This document shows, one piece after another, positions 63,363 through 64,000 of a stretch of DNA of 64,000 nt. Each line of letters opens with the position of its first letter. Position 1 is the stretch's first letter. A model generated the notes under the pieces. That model saw only the letters and a list, made by a program, of their open reading frames with translations, was not told where the DNA came from and did not search any database. The position numbers were made by a program, and so were the translations under genes. The stretch is from Aspidiotus rigidus (taxonomy: Eukaryota; Arthropoda; Insecta; Hemiptera; Diaspididae), in NCBI GenBank assembly GCA_035079385.1, contig JAVHKY010000034.1, positions 1,798,001 through 1,862,000 on the forward strand. Reading direction: 5' to 3'.

Positions 63363-64000
63363 ATATATAAAGCAGAAAGTTTGTCTGTCCTCCTGTCCGT
63401 TTATAACTCGAGAACTACTGGGCCGATCGCATTCAAACTTTCAGGATATATTGTCCTCATCCCAGAGCAGCACATAGACTCATAAAAATAAAAATTTGAC
63501 GGGGAGGTGCTGAGTAATTTCAAAAAAGGGCGAAAACAATGACTTTTTTCAATATAAAAAAACGTGGTGGTGTAGCTTGCCATGTACGTTAGACCTACGC
63601 GCGTTGAGTGGCGCAGTTTCGAGAATTGAATTATTGTGATAACTCGAGTATAACTCATTTTTATGAAAAATTGAAGAGAACAAAAATTGTAGCCCCTGTA
63701 ATTTCCTTTCGAATGAGCCCGGTTCCAGATTTTTAGGAGGAAATTTTGTGACTACAGTATTCGCTGTACTTCCATACTAAGCAAGTTATTTTATTCACAG
63801 TTTTAAAAACACCTACATAAAGGATTTTACATCCGGTATCTCATACAAGAACCAATGTCTAGACACGGTGCGCACTGCGTATGGGCTAGCGGAAATTACC
63901 CTTTTTTTTACCTGTTGTCCGTGTGTTTTCTTAGGGACTGGCAAAATGTCAATGGATTTGTCTGTATTCTGCTGCGATGAATACAGGCTTCACGCGTCAA
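63363..64000. other. Stretch without a recognisable gene
   Basis: AT-rich sequence. A GTCCGTTTATAACTCGAGAA phrase near 63397 has the style of a dispersed repeat. No gene was recognised. Confidence 0.4.

Overview
This looks like about 64 kb of an AT-rich invertebrate (most likely arthropod) nuclear genome. It holds few host genes among many layers of mobile elements. Evidence for this: spliced genes with short GT-AG introns (64-104 bp is typical), AATAAA poly(A) signals, a Ty3/gypsy LTR element, Penelope-like elements, jockey-like LINE remnants, mariner and hAT elements, foldback elements and minisatellites. The species cannot be named from the sequence.

Host genes. Three spliced genes, all on the minus strand, can be built exon by exon. 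(1) 12122-10622: a predicted secreted 396-residue protein with two tandem gamma-glutamylcyclotransferase (GGCT)-like modules. (2) 33866-25900: a ten-exon carboxylesterase of 563 residues with signal peptide, oxyanion HGG and Ser-Glu-His triad. Its first intron is 3.8 kb and full of repeats. (3) 41542-40360: a two-exon secreted 192-residue protein rich in Tyr, Arg and Pro with YDPRY repeats. A lone exon at 25601-25446 looks like a decayed relative of gene 1.

Mobile elements. At 15990-24370 (minus strand) lies a nearly intact Ty3/gypsy-type retrotransposon. It has 757-bp LTRs that differ at one position I can see, a 5-bp target duplication, a tRNA-Lys-type primer site, gag, a canonical A AAA AAC -1 frameshift site, and pol (PR-RT-RH-IN). 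It also has a third ORF with a nuclease-like domain that is not envelope. It sits inside a short repeat (15797-24508) of a family that recurs across the window. That family has two conserved ends sharing an inverted core and a central array of 45-bp units. Four Penelope-like copies (3.9-4.9, 6.2-8.4, 37.5-39.7 and 41.9-42.5 kb) carry RT and GIY-YIG homology. At two of them a 3' fragment is fused head-to-head. Downstream of their ORFs is a short hairpin resembling a hammerhead ribozyme core.

Structural DNA. An imperfect palindrome of about 9 kb covers 44443-53410, centred on a (GA)n/(TC)n tract, with a decayed relative of the arm at 57.9-60.7 kb. Minisatellites occur at 8.75-9.19 kb (62 bp, inverted), 31.6-32.7 kb (45 bp) and 42.7-43.5 kb (26 bp). 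Most long ORFs outside the genes and elements named here are artefacts of these repeats.
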